Source of the DNA: JACQKA01 sp964462785
GTDB taxonomy: Bacteria; Patescibacteriota; Minisyncoccia; Phycocordibacterales; UBA2100
Assembly: GCA_964462785.1 (NCBI GenBank)
Contig: CAYWZA010000026.1
Span: 1 to 13,219 of the forward strand
Direction of reading: 5' to 3'
DNA length: 13,219 nucleotides
Below, piece after piece: positions 8,361 to 13,219 of the stretch; the first letter of the stretch is position 1, and each line of letters begins with the position of its first letter. The translations under genes were made by a program, and so were the position numbers. Under the pieces are notes generated by a model. It made no database searches. It was not told the origin of the DNA and worked only from the letters and a program-made list of their open reading frames with translations.

Positions 8361-8411
8361 CGTGCGTCCTGTGGCAAGTTGTTGCTAGTTTTGCACCAGA
8401 GGAATGCCGAC

Positions 8412-8639
8412 ATGCAGGTTGTGAGGGCGACACGAATTTCAGCATGCATTTCAATTTTCACAGGAGGCGTTCAATTCAAATACGCCTGCCCTTTAAACAC
8501 CAGCCCAACGCTGCTCAGCGTGAAATTCGTTGAGCATGTCAACGGCTCCATGCGAGAAGTGACGCGCCAAGAGAAGGCGCACGCACACCTACTGGCGCTC
8601 GAGGCAATCTGCCGCGCACGCGGTATCAAACCCACCTGA
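8412..8639 (+). CDS. Possible small protein of unknown function (75 aa)
   Basis: An open frame of 75 residues begins at ATG 8412, about 50 bp after yqeY, and ends seven bases before a strong plus-strand terminator. A GAGG-containing site (about 8399-8403) lies nine bases upstream of the ATG. I do not recognise the protein. It has a mixed N-terminal part with two cysteines and a charged, helix-prone tail (about 47-73, with QEKAHAHLLALEAICRARG). A TTG at 8379 would add 11 residues. The position between yqeY and its terminator, together with a ribosome site, supports a real gene. However, the length is also compatible with a chance frame in a yqeY 3' region. Confidence 0.4.
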   Translation: MQVVRATRISACISIFTGGVQFKYACPLNTSPTLLSVKFVEHVNGSMREVTRQEKAHAHLLALEAICRARGIKPT

Positions 8640-8645
8640 CGCAAC

Positions 8646-8693
8646 CACCCCATGAGATCGACGAGTGTTGATCTCATGGGGTGTATTTTAATT
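8646..8693 (+). terminator. Strong rho-independent terminator ending the yqeY transcript
   Basis: A perfect 14-bp stem (CACCCCATGAGATC at 8646-8659 pairing with 8670-8683) has a 10-nt loop and is followed on the plus strand by TATTTTAATT (8684-8693). The minus-strand side lacks a T tract. It separates the plus-strand unit from the convergent MFS gene, whose stop is at 8718. Confidence 0.88.
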
Positions 8694-8717
8694 ACGCATG
8701 TGGCAGATAGATGCACG

Positions 8718-9944
8718 CTACCTAAGCCAGACTTTCTTGGAAAGCCACGTGGTGCCGAGCGCCGCAAACGCTGCAAACAAAAGACTCATGAAAAATCCAA
8801 AATACATGCCCCCCACCCACGCAAAGAATCCTGCACACACAAGCGAAAGCACTCGCCCCAAACTCAAGCTCATCTCTTTCAGCACCGTAAACTCGTCCAC
8901 AAAGCGTCCATTATCAGCCGCCTGTTCATACGAGATCGCCTCGAGCGATATGCGATTCACCACTTGCCCAAAACCGTAGTAGGTATCTACCGCAACAATA
9001 GCAACGGGTGTTGCCGCAAACATGCGCAGCAACCATCCGCTTGCGGAAAGCGCAGCACCCCAATTCAGTGCATCATTTTTGCCGCCTCCGTCGAGCACGT
9101 TCCCCGTGAGAAAGCGCAGGAAGATGACACTAAAAAGGGTGAGTGCGGCCACAGCGCCCAGTGCTATATATTCGCCATCAAGTAGCAAAAATACAAAGAG
9201 CGGCCAGACGATGAGCTGTGCGCCGGATTGAATACCATCGCCCACATACGCAATGAGGATCGGTCGATTGCGACGCGCAAAGAGCTGCGCCCACGTCTCG
9301 GCATACCCCCACGAATACGTCTCGTATCGATTGGTCACCCAGAAAAGCGGGAGGCTGCTGAGCGAAATGAGTATGATCGCAAAAAGAAACAGTGAGCCGA
9401 ATCCGAGCGATGCAATAATAAGCCCGCCCCAAAATGGCATCGCGGCAATATTAACATCAGCGGTATTTTCGAGAAGCGCCAGTTGAATTCCCCGTTTCGT
9501 TCGATCAAGTAAGGCGGATATATCAACATGGTACGGCACCCAGTAGAGCGCCTTGAACAACACGATTGCTATGACAAACAGCGCGATGCTTTGTATCGGT
9601 GTAAAGCCGCCCACAGCCCCGTGCTCGTTGATGATGTATAAAACTGCTGCGCCAAACACCATGCAGGGAAGCGATAACAGCAGGGTGGTGCGTGTGCCGA
9701 TCACGCACAGAAGGCGCGCGGCAAGGGGTGTGGTGAGTGCGGAACCAAACTGGATCGCGCTATAGGTATAGAGCACCGCCCATAGCGAGTTGCCAAAATA
9801 TTCGTATACAAAAACAACCGTGAACACGCCCGCGACCGCTACCCCCGCCTGCGTCAGAATCCGATGCGCATAAAGCGCGATGAGCTCACGCGAAATATGG
9901 TTACGCTCGAGCATGTCGTGGACGTGCGTATGCAGAATGGGCAT
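8718..9944 (-). CDS. Major facilitator superfamily-like transporter, 12 TM
   Basis: A 408-aa very hydrophobic protein with about twelve membrane segments. A basic RLLCVIGTRTT segment lies in the first cytoplasmic-loop region, with a long polar central loop (about 205-225, NRYETYSWGYAETW) and a second six-helix half, the usual MFS layout. I cannot name a substrate; no drug- or sugar-transporter signature stands out. Longer in-frame starts up to 10121 run back through the preceding terminator and into the upstream gene, so they are rejected. ATG 9944 gives a short cytoplasmic N-terminus before the first helix. No Shine-Dalgarno precedes it; an extended -10 ends 11 bases upstream, leaving a leader of only about five nucleotides. 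It is convergent with the yqeY unit. Confidence 0.8.
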   Translation of the reverse strand: MPILHTHVHDMLERNHISRELIALYAHRILTQAGVAVAGVFTVVFVYEYFGNSLWAVLYTYSAIQFGSALTTPLAARLLCVIGTRTTLLLSLPCMVFGAAVLYIINEHGAVGGFTPIQSIALFVIAIVLFKALYWVPYHVDISALLDRTKRGIQLALLENTADVNIAAMPFWGGLIIASLGFGSLFLFAIILISLSSLPLFWVTNRYETYSWGYAETWAQLFARRNRPILIAYVGDGIQSGAQLIVWPLFVFLLLDGEYIALGAVAALTLFSVIFLRFLTGNVLDGGGKNDALNWGAALSASGWLLRMFAATPVAIVAVDTYYGFGQVVNRISLEAISYEQAADNGRFVDEFTVLKEMSLSLGRVLSLVCAGFFAWVGGMYFGFFMSLLFAAFAALGTTWLSKKVWLR

Positions 9945-9955
9945 ATCGTACTGTA

Positions 9956-9964
9956 ATTGTACCA
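9956..9964 (-). promoter_or_regulatory. Extended -10 promoter before the MFS gene
   Basis: TGGTACAAT (9964-9956) is a TGn-extended -10 with 5/6 consensus. It lies just after the terminator of the upstream gene and 11 bases before ATG 9944. The predicted start near 9949 gives a leader of about five bases with no Shine-Dalgarno. Confidence 0.5.
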
Positions 9965-9966
9965 AC

Positions 9967-9996
9967 AAAAAACCCGTGGACAGTTTTGTCCACGGG
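9967..9996 (-). terminator. Rho-independent terminator after the TrpF-like gene
   Basis: A perfect 10-bp stem (9973-9982 with 9987-9996, CCCGTGGACA arm) has a 4-nt loop. On the minus strand it is followed by six T (complement of 9967-9972). It lies about 10 bp after the stop at 10006 and only three bases before the MFS extended -10. Confidence 0.9.
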
Positions 9997-10005
9997 GCGA
10001 TAGCT

Positions 10006-10818
10006 TTATGAGGTCTCCTCCGGCACCTGCATACTTGCCGCAACCATTGCTGTAGACGCATCGAGATAATCAAAAACCAGCCCAAGATCGAGATCGTCGT
10101 GATCCTTGGTGCGCACACCACTCTCAGTATCCCAACTCAAGAGCGGAAACTCATCGAGAAGCGGCTGAATAGTGTGCAATGTTTGATCAGTCAATTTTCC
10201 AGCAACAGCAAGCGTGATGTGTGGCACCTTTTTCCGTAGCACACGCAAAAGCTCTAGCGAGGATTTCACCTCAATCAATTTTCCAGTGCCACCGCTCTTG
10301 TCGATAAGCACCGCATCGATGGTGTCGCCATACGTTGCAACCCGATGAGCGATTGCCGCAGGGTTGTCGTTGAGTTCCGCCATCGCTTTGGTGTTCAGTT
10401 GCAATACGATATGCATCTTCCCACTGGTCACCGCATGAAAGTCGCGCAGCGGCTCTACCGGCGGCCATGCCATATTGAGCTGGAAGCCATGCAAGAACGG
10501 ACCGGCGATTTCTTTTGTGATCGTGCTGAGCTGAAAACCAATTGATGGCATTTCGTCCGCATCGCAATTGTAATGAATCAGGTTGATGACTGCCGGATCA
10601 TCCTGAAAGATTTCCGCAATACGCGCCGCCAACGGGTATCGATTCGGGTACCGGTTTTTATTGCCACGCCACGTCTTGGGGCTCAGCAATACTCCCGCCA
10701 TCAATCGATGTGGCGAATCTTCCCGCCGCAACCTCTTAAAATCTCTGCATACAGCGCGCATTTCTTGCGGCGTCATAATGCCGGTGACGCCGACATACGG
10801 GCCCATGTGTCGCTTCAT
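10006..10818 (-). CDS. TrpF-like (phosphoribosylanthranilate isomerase-like) TIM-barrel protein
   Basis: A 270-aa soluble protein with weak but ordered similarity to phosphoribosylanthranilate isomerase. It has VGVTGIMTPQEM near the N-terminus (about 9-20; TrpF has KICGIT..ED), GFQLNM (about 111-116; TrpF has QLHG), LIDKSGGTGK (171-180; TrpF has LLD..GGTG), AGKLT (206-210) and WDTESGVR (229-236; TrpF has VSSGVE). The acid Asp (D173) and the phosphate-binding GGTG and SGV motifs are kept, but the catalytic Cys of KICG aligns with Thr. It is also longer than the usual roughly 200-aa TrpF, with an inserted segment after strand 1. No trp genes surround it, so another role is likely. The start at 10818 has AAGGAG eight bases upstream; the longer frame to 10866 lacks support. 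Confidence 0.65.
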   Translation of the reverse strand: MKRHMGPYVGVTGIMTPQEMRAVCRDFKRLRREDSPHRLMAGVLLSPKTWRGNKNRYPNRYPLAARIAEIFQDDPAVINLIHYNCDADEMPSIGFQLSTITKEIAGPFLHGFQLNMAWPPVEPLRDFHAVTSGKMHIVLQLNTKAMAELNDNPAAIAHRVATYGDTIDAVLIDKSGGTGKLIEVKSSLELLRVLRKKVPHITLAVAGKLTDQTLHTIQPLLDEFPLLSWDTESGVRTKDHDDLDLGLVFDYLDASTAMVAASMQVPEETS

Positions 10819-10845
10819 TGGGATACTCCTTGTGTGCCTGCAGCG

Positions 10846-10851
10846 AGTGTA
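10846..10851 (-). promoter_or_regulatory. Possible -10 box for the TrpF-like gene
   Basis: TACACT (10851-10846) would start transcription near 10839 and give a leader of about 21 nt that includes the AAGGAG ribosome site. No -35 is recognisable, so the call rests on position and the hexamer alone. Confidence 0.33.
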
Positions 10852-10861
10852 CCGTGAAATG

Positions 10862-10883
10862 ACCACTTGCGTGAAGTGGTTAC
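10862..10883 (-). terminator. Weak hairpin after the DedA-family gene
   Basis: ACCACTT and AAGTGGT arms flank a 5-nt loop directly at the DedA-family stop codon. On the minus strand only CATTTC follows, so termination would be weak. It may instead be a 3'-end stabilising stem. Confidence 0.35.
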
Positions 10884-11470
10884 TTACTGCGCAGATATGC
10901 GAGATATGGCTTCACCAACGGAGCCAACGAGACAACAATAATGAGTCCGACAATCGGCAATACGTAGCGATCCGCATCGGGCACAATTGAGCCGAGGAAG
11001 TATCCTGCGATTGGGAAGCACGCGCCCCACACGATGCCCCCCACCACGTTGTAGGTGAGAAATGTCTGGTAGCGCATCTCTGCCACCCCTGCCACGATAG
11101 GGGTGAAGGTGCGTACAGCGGGAATAAAGCGCGCAAGCACAATGCTCATCGCGCCGTATTTTTCGAAAAATAATTTTGCCTCGTGCACCCGCTGCTGGCT
11201 AAAGAGAAGGGAGTCCGGTCGCGTGAACAGCATCGGTCCCACCTTTTTCCCCGTCCAATATCCCACCGAATCCCCCGCTATCGCAGCAATCGCCATAAGA
11301 GGTGCCAAAAGCCAGATGTTAAAAAATCCCTGCGACGCGAGAAACCCCGCTGTGAATAACAAACTGTCTCCAGGAAGGAAAAAGCCGAAAAATAATCCCG
11401 ACTCTGCAAAAATAATCGCGGTCAATCCGACAATCCCTGCTGTTTGAACGATAGTGACAAGATCGGGCAT
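10880..11470 (-). CDS. DedA family (VTT domain) membrane protein
   Basis: A 196-aa polytopic inner-membrane protein with the DedA hallmarks: FAESGL (21-26, acidic E23), LPGDSLLF (32-39), GDSVGYWTG (66-74), and KYG...ARFIPAVRTFTP (about 104-124, with R114 and R120), followed by a GYFLG segment. DedA/YqjA-type proteins affect membrane-potential homeostasis and some members translocate undecaprenyl phosphate or phospholipids; the substrate here is not evident. The length is typical for the family. The ATG at 11470 has no Shine-Dalgarno, and an extended -10 ends seven bases upstream. It lies downstream of tRNA-Ala but behind the strong tRNA terminator, so it is probably its own transcript. Confidence 0.93.
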   Translation of the reverse strand: MPDLVTIVQTAGIVGLTAIIFAESGLFFGFFLPGDSLLFTAGFLASQGFFNIWLLAPLMAIAAIAGDSVGYWTGKKVGPMLFTRPDSLLFSQQRVHEAKLFFEKYGAMSIVLARFIPAVRTFTPIVAGVAEMRYQTFLTYNVVGGIVWGACFPIAGYFLGSIVPDADRYVLPIVGLIIVVSLAPLVKPYLAYLRSK

Positions 11471-11477
11471 GGGGAGC

Positions 11478-11486
11478 AGTATAGCA
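11478..11486 (-). promoter_or_regulatory. Extended -10 promoter directly before the DedA-family ATG
   Basis: TGCTATACT (11486-11478) is a TGn-extended -10 with 5/6 consensus. Seven bases separate it from ATG 11470, so the predicted mRNA starts at or one base before the start codon. No ribosome site is present. Confidence 0.62.
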
Positions 11487-11512
11487 TTTTGTGGTCACAA
11501 CTCTCACCGGCT

Positions 11513-11564
11513 TCCACACACGCACAAAATCCCGCGCAGGCGGGATATTTGTGTCGTGTGTGGA
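11513..11564 (-). terminator. Long near-perfect hairpin terminator overlapping the tRNA 3' end
   Basis: Three consecutive stems stack: TCCACACACG (11513-11522) with 11555-11564, CACAAA (11523-11528) with 11548-11553, and ATCCCGC (11529-11535) with 11540-11546. They enclose a 4-nt loop and leave only two one-base bulges, at 11547 and 11554. The inner 7-bp stem followed by TTTTGTG on the minus strand can act as a terminator for the tRNA. The outer stem takes in the last four bases of the tRNA (11561-11564). Confidence 0.75.
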
Positions 11565-11631
11565 CCTAGCGAGAATCGAACTCGCGCTTCGTCAATGCGA
11601 ATGACGCGTAATACCACTTTACTATAGGCCC
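11561..11631 (-). tRNA. tRNA-Ala (anticodon CGC)
   Basis: A 71-nt cloverleaf. The acceptor is GGGCCTA/TAGGTCC with a G3-U70 wobble, the main alanine identity element, and discriminator A73. The D arm is GTAA/TTAC with G18-G19 in an AGTGGTA loop. The anticodon stem is CGTCA/TGACG with loop TTCGCAT, anticodon CGC reading GCG. The variable region is four bases, and the T arm is GCGAG/CTCGC with TTCGATT. The genome reads CAC after A73, so CCA must be added by an enzyme. It may be co-transcribed with ddl, since no promoter of its own is obvious. Confidence 0.92.
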
Positions 11632-11639
11632 TAGCGAGG

Positions 11640-11740
11640 GACAGAATAAATCTACAACATTTATTCTTCCCGAGCGACGGGTCTATATCGTTTTAGATAA
11701 ACCCGATTTTGAGATTATGCGGCATGCCCGCCGGTCTGTC
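11640..11740 (-). other. Hairpin-rich spacer between ddl and tRNA-Ala
   Basis: About 100 bp directly after the ddl stop hold three hairpins: AGAATAAAT/ATTTATTCT (11643-11667, 9 bp), a CGGG-based 9-bp stem with one G-U (11678-11705), and a GCGG/CCGC stem (11719-11731). GACAGA at 11640-11645 and TCTGTC at 11735-11740 could close the whole as a multibranch structure. There is no open frame and no second tRNA. It may be a structured 3' UTR, a tRNA leader or a small RNA. Confidence 0.4.
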
Positions 11741-12710
11741 ATCTTCGTAGTGCTTTATTAATGATATGCGTTAAAAATTCTTTAAGGGATGATCCGACTT
11801 CGCGCAGGGCGCGCGGGATGAGCGAGGTTTCGGTGAGTCCGGGGAGCGCGTTTGTTTCCAGATAATAGACAGTGCCGCTCGGATGCACGCGGAAATCAGA
11901 ACGCGAATAGTGCGTGAGCCCAAGCGCCTGATGCGCAACGCGCGCAGCGTGCTCCAGCTGTTGCTTTACCTCGTCTGAGAATGTCGATGGACACAGTTCC
12001 TTTGTGTGCGGACTATATTTTGCATCGTAATCAAATAGCTGGCGCCCGCCAAGCTCAATTTCTACCGGCGGCAGGACGTATATGTCGTGATCCCGGAAAT
12101 CATCGACGACACCGACTGTCGCCTCTTTCCCTCGGATATATTCCTCAACAAGCACGGCTTGATGAGCATCAAGTGCGTCACCGAGAAGATCATTGAGCGC
12201 ATGAAGTGTGGGTGCGAGTACGACGCCCACTGATGACCCGCTGTATGATGGCTTCACCACATACGGCGGTGCGAATTCTCGAAACACGCGCTGCGACATA
12301 CTCCATGTGTCCTCCTCATTCGGTAACGAAAATGAAATACCGCGTGGCACGAGTAAGCCCGAAGATCGCGCAATCATTTTCGCACGTGGTTTGTTCATCG
12401 ATACTGCAGCGCCAATTGGATCTGAGCCAGTGTATGGAATATTGGCACGCTCGAGTATACGCTGCACCGTTCCGTCTTCGCCATAAGCGCCATGGAGCCC
12501 ATTCACGACGACGTCTACTCCTTGGAGCGCTCGAAATGGATCCATGGGGCGACCAAAATTATGCCAGCGCCCTTGTTTATCAATGAGAATATCGAGTGAG
12601 CGGTATTCATCTTCGGGAAGTGCATTCAAAATCGCCGCGCCCGTCTGGAGCGACACATCGTATTCGGCGGACGGTCCGCCACGAAGTACACCAACTGTCG
12701 TGCGCGACAT
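11739..12710 (-). CDS. ddl: D-alanine--D-alanine ligase
   Basis: A 323-aa ATP-grasp enzyme joining two D-alanines for peptidoglycan precursors in the cytoplasm. N-terminal GGPSAEYDVS (11-20) and LHGAYGEDG (72-80) bind the first D-Ala and position the loop. KPSYSGSSVGV (153-163) is the ATP-grasp Gly-rich loop, EEYIRGKEATVG (189-200) follows, and FDYDAKY (226-232) is the omega-loop. SRSDFR (D272) and ETNALPGLTETSL (E285, N287) supply the metal ligands. All key residues are present, so it should be active; this supports a peptidoglycan wall. ATG 12710 gives the normal N-terminus, whereas an in-frame ATG at 12770 would lie in the upstream terminator. No Shine-Dalgarno is present, and TATACT lies seven bases before the ATG. 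No mur or fts genes adjoin it. Confidence 0.95.
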   Translation of the reverse strand: MSRTTVGVLRGGPSAEYDVSLQTGAAILNALPEDEYRSLDILIDKQGRWHNFGRPMDPFRALQGVDVVVNGLHGAYGEDGTVQRILERANIPYTGSDPIGAAVSMNKPRAKMIARSSGLLVPRGISFSLPNEEDTWSMSQRVFREFAPPYVVKPSYSGSSVGVVLAPTLHALNDLLGDALDAHQAVLVEEYIRGKEATVGVVDDFRDHDIYVLPPVEIELGGRQLFDYDAKYSPHTKELCPSTFSDEVKQQLEHAARVAHQALGLTHYSRSDFRVHPSGTVYYLETNALPGLTETSLIPRALREVGSSLKEFLTHIINKALRR

Positions 12711-12717
12711 ATAGATC

Positions 12718-12723
12718 AGTATA
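12718..12723 (-). promoter_or_regulatory. -10 box directly before ddl ATG
   Basis: TATACT (12723-12718, 5/6 consensus) ends seven bases before ATG 12710, predicting a leaderless ddl message. No Shine-Dalgarno and no convincing -35 are seen. It lies between the upstream terminator and the ATG. Confidence 0.55.
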
Positions 12724-12757
12724 GCGTGTAAAAAAGATGCTCTAGCTATACACAGTG

Positions 12758-12786
12758 AAAAAGCCCGCATCGTATTGATGCGGGCT
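12758..12786 (-). terminator. Rho-independent terminator after the 92-aa membrane protein gene
   Basis: A perfect 10-bp stem (AGCCCGCATC at 12762-12771 with 12777-12786) has a 5-nt loop. On the minus strand it is followed by TTTTT (complement of 12758-12762). It lies about 28 bp after the stop at 12815 and insulates ddl. Confidence 0.9.
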
Positions 12787-12814
12787 GTACCTTGTACCTT
12801 GTTCTGAAAGCAAT

Positions 12815-13093
12815 CTACTTCCTTTTTATCGTGTAATTACTGGTTTCTGAACCCAGAAACCATGCTCCAACGGACACCGCGATCAGTACTGGGAGTCCAA
12901 AAAGCATAGCAAATCCGGCATCTGCCCAACTCGCTGCGAAGAGGCTTGGTATAGCCCACGTATGCAGGAGTCCGAAACCGAGGATTGGGAGCAAAGGAAT
13001 TACCAGAGCCGCCCCCTTCCAGGTAGTAGATTTCCGCCCAAAATAGAAGGCACTCACTGCTACAAGCAGTATGCTCGTGCACACTTCAAACAT
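12815..13093 (-). CDS. Small membrane protein of unknown function (92 aa)
   Basis: I do not recognise a family. The protein has three likely membrane segments: about 4-19, about 28-46 after a short basic GRKSTTWKG loop, and about 56-79. A short polar, basic tail (SNYTIKRK) follows. Support for a real gene comes from signals rather than homology: GAGGAG eight bases before ATG 13093, a -10-like TATATT giving a leader of about 23 nt, and a dedicated strong terminator 28 bp after the stop. It is a single-gene unit ahead of ddl. It could be an envelope stress or toxin-like peptide, but nothing in the sequence says so. Confidence 0.7.
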   Translation of the reverse strand: MFEVCTSILLVAVSAFYFGRKSTTWKGAALVIPLLPILGFGLLHTWAIPSLFAASWADAGFAMLFGLPVLIAVSVGAWFLGSETSNYTIKRK

Positions 13094-13122
13094 GCTCAGC
13101 TCTCCTCGTTCATTTATTCCTG

Positions 13123-13128
13123 AATATA
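13123..13128 (-). promoter_or_regulatory. Possible -10 box for the 92-aa membrane protein gene
   Basis: TATATT (13128-13123) would start transcription near 13116 and leave a leader of about 23 nt with GAGGAG. A perfect TTGACA lies at 13156-13151, but the 22-bp spacing is too long for a normal sigma70 pair. Confidence 0.35.
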
Positions 13129-13219
13129 CAGTGCCTCGCGGTCACTCCTCTGTCAAGAACGCGAAACCTGAATTCAACTTCGAAGTGCAACACTCCATGC
13201 TTGTAATGGCGTCTTAAAA

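Noticed and set aside
8652..9185. 177-aa plus-strand frame beginning inside the terminator hairpin
   Set aside because: Its start is within the 14-bp terminator stem and the rest is antisense to the MFS gene.
9945..10121. N-terminal extension of the MFS protein to 10121
   Set aside because: It would run through a strong terminator and overlap the 3' end of the TrpF-like gene; the extra residues are basic and unlike a transporter N-terminus.
12711..12770. N-terminal extension of Ddl to an in-frame ATG at 12770
   Set aside because: The ATG lies in the upstream terminator stem, and family similarity starts right after ATG 12710.
12786..12799. Tandem TGTACCT repeat (two copies)
   Set aside because: Too short and too few copies to be meaningful; next to a terminator.
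13151..13156. Perfect TTGACA upstream of the 92-aa gene
   Set aside because: The nearest good -10 (TATATT) is 22 bp away, outside the normal range.
13092..13217. 41-aa plus-strand frame at the right edge and an edge-open minus-strand frame opposite it
   Set aside because: No ribosome site for the plus frame, both are short, and the DNA between 13094 and 13219 is better explained as the upstream region of the 92-aa gene. More sequence to the right would decide.
1..13219. CRISPR arrays, insertion sequences, phage genes or toxin-antitoxin pairs
   Set aside because: No regularly spaced repeats, transposase or phage-like proteins are seen on either strand.

Overview
The window looks like a compact bacterial chromosome segment with roughly balanced base composition (not computed). 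Most genes lie on the minus strand. Short intergenic gaps, slim versions of core genes (RmuC 345 aa, Ddl 323 aa, YqeY 150 aa), a tRNA without an encoded CCA, and many genes lacking a Shine-Dalgarno sequence suggest a small-genome lineage. My best guess is Patescibacteria/CPR, perhaps a parcubacterial group. This is inference; no marker gene in the window proves it.

Layout, in minus-strand reading from the left edge. At 1-4035 is a PrkA/YeaG - YeaH (DUF444) - SpoVR stress module: prkA (4035-2071), a terminator, a promoter with a perfect TTGACA, yeaH (1954-650), and spoVR overlapping yeaH by ATGA and running off the left edge. Next are rmuC (5169-4132) and a P2-type cation ATPase (7842-5203). 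A 65-bp divergent gap at 7843-7907 separates the ATPase from plus-strand yqeY (7908-8360). A possible 75-aa plus-strand ORF (8412-8639) follows, ending at a very strong terminator. Back on the minus strand are a 12-TM MFS-like transporter (9944-8718), a TrpF-like TIM-barrel protein (10818-10006), a DedA-family membrane protein (11470-10880), tRNA-Ala(CGC) (11631-11561), D-Ala-D-Ala ligase (12710-11739) and a 92-aa membrane protein (13093-12815).

The genes do not form one pathway. Two themes recur. The first is the widely conserved PrkA/YeaH/SpoVR starvation or stress set. The second is envelope and membrane biology (Ddl, DedA, MFS, P-type ATPase, small membrane protein).

The most striking signal is in the starts. 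Five genes (rmuC, the ATPase, yqeY, the DedA gene, ddl) have a -10-like hexamer ending exactly 6 or 7 nt before the ATG and no Shine-Dalgarno. In three of them it is an extended -10 beginning TGCTA. A sixth, the MFS gene, has the box 11 nt away. This predicts leaderless or nearly leaderless mRNAs. Other genes (yeaH, prkA, the TrpF-like gene, the 92-aa gene) have clear Shine-Dalgarno sequences and predicted leaders of about 21-25 nt. The second notable area is the ddl-tRNA region. A roughly 100-nt stretch rich in hairpins precedes the tRNA, and a 23-bp inverted repeat runs into the tRNA's own 3' end.
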